Below are positions 5,765 through 6,220 of a stretch of DNA of 6,220 bases, one piece after another. Both the position numbers and the translations under genes were made by a program. The notes under the pieces are model-generated. The model was not told the DNA's origin. It saw only the letters and a program-made list of their open reading frames with translations, and made no database searches. Position 1 is the first letter of the stretch. The number at the start of each line of letters is the position of its first letter. The stretch is from Candidatus Omnitrophota bacterium (lineage in GTDB: Bacteria; Omnitrophota; Gorgyraeia; Duberdicusellales; Duberdicusellaceae): NCBI GenBank assembly GCA_015486615.1, contig WFRI01000025.1, forward strand, positions 1 through 6,220. Direction: 5' to 3'.

Positions 5765-5792
5765 GTCCCTATTATTTTGTCCCTATTATTTT
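5765..5792. repeat. Perfect 14-bp tandem duplication at the mnmE 3' end
   Basis: GTCCCTATTATTTT occurs at 5765-5778 and again at 5779-5792; the last base of the second copy is the third base of the mnmE TAA stop. On the left it is preceded by AAAAATGGTCGCT. Confidence 0.75.
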
Positions 5793-6220
5793 TATTTGCC
5801 TACACAAAATTTAGAGAATATGTTTCCCAAAACTTCCTGAGAGACATCCTTTCCGGTTACCTTACTTAAATAAAACCCTGCCTGCTGAAGGCTGAAAGCA
5901 GCTTTATCCCAACAGTCAGCCTGAAGTAAAAACTCCCAAGCCTGTTTAAGCAAAGACAAAGAATGTTTTACTGCTGAAATTTGGCGCTGGCTGGTTAAAT
6001 AAACATTGTCCCTTTTTACTCCCCGGGAAATTACTGTCCTATAAATAGTTTTTTCCAAATCCTTAAACCCTTCGCCGGTTAAAGCAGAAACTTCAACTTT
6101 GGGAAACCCCACTTTATCAAGGAATGTTTTGCTTATTTTTTTAGGCAGGTCTTTTTTGTTAATAACCGCCACTGTGTTTTTGCCTTTTATCTTTTCTTTT
6201 ATTATATAGTCTTCTTGCTG
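5792..6220 (-). CDS. mnmE: MnmE (TrmE) tRNA-modification GTPase, C-terminal part
   Basis: The frame is open to the right edge, so the gene is 5'-truncated by the window; 142 residues and a TAA stop are visible. What is seen is the end of the G domain followed by the C-terminal half of the helical domain: guanine-recognition motif NKKD (visible residues 21-24), the G5-like SALTGEG (45-51), the helical stretch with VTGKD (121-125), and the invariant C-terminal CVGK (139-142) with the catalytically important cysteine at 139. MnmE works with MnmG to put a carboxymethylaminomethyl group on the wobble uridine of certain tRNAs, using a folate-derived one-carbon unit and GTP hydrolysis. A GTG near 6172 inside the NKxD region is not a real start. 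No mnmG is downstream within the window; a repeat-rich spacer and folE follow. Confidence 0.95.
   Translation of the reverse strand, partial: QQEDYIIKEKIKGKNTVAVINKKDLPKKISKTFLDKVGFPKVEVSALTGEGFKDLEKTIYRTVISRGVKRDNVYLTSQRQISAVKHSLSLLKQAWEFLLQADCWDKAAFSLQQAGFYLSKVTGKDVSQEVLGNIFSKFCVGK

Noticed and set aside
5792..6172. A separate 126-residue protein starting at a GTG near 6172
   Set aside because: The frame stays open to the window edge, and the would-be start lies inside the conserved NKxD region of the MnmE G domain, so this is simply the truncated mnmE.

Overview
The window is a compact, wholly minus-strand stretch of a bacterial chromosome with moderate GC. Reading 3' to 5' on the given strand it carries: the C-terminal part of mnmE (tRNA-modification GTPase, cut by the right edge), folE (GTP cyclohydrolase I), a DUF72/YecE-family gene, a UvrD/PcrA-type superfamily 1 helicase gene, and a yifB/comM-type AAA+ ATPase gene. 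All five are full-looking housekeeping or widely conserved genes. I see no rRNA, tRNA, CRISPR array, phage genes or defence system. Nothing fixes the taxon. The gene set, the non-model operon order and the repeat-rich intergenic regions suit an uncultured Gram-negative-type candidate phylum (for example Omnitrophota-like), but that is a low-confidence guess.

Layout. Positions 5792-6220 hold the mnmE 3' end. Positions 5503-5791 are a non-coding, repeat-rich spacer: a 14-bp tandem duplication touching the mnmE stop, two nested palindromes in tandem, and CCAAT-containing direct repeats running up to the folE ribosome binding site. Positions 2224-5502 hold folE, the DUF72 gene and uvrD with overlapping ends (1 bp and 8 bp), so they are almost certainly one translationally coupled operon. 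Positions 1993-2223 form a spacer with a good sigma70-type promoter and a structured leader for yifB. Positions 460-1992 are yifB, followed by a perfect 26-nt hairpin. Positions 1-459 have no credible gene but contain a 109-bp candidate miniature inverted-repeat element (136-244) with 16-bp terminal inverted repeats and a flanking direct repeat.

Functionally, FolE starts tetrahydrofolate/pterin synthesis and MnmE uses a folate-derived one-carbon unit in tRNA wobble-uridine modification, so mnmE next to folE is metabolically plausible. The helicase and YifB/ComM both act on DNA (repair/unwinding, and branch migration during transformation in studied species). The DUF72 protein is of unknown function. 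The most unusual material is in the spacers: the candidate MITE, the tandem nested palindromes, and a pair of related 26-nt hairpins bracketing yifB. I found no evidence of a new multi-gene system.
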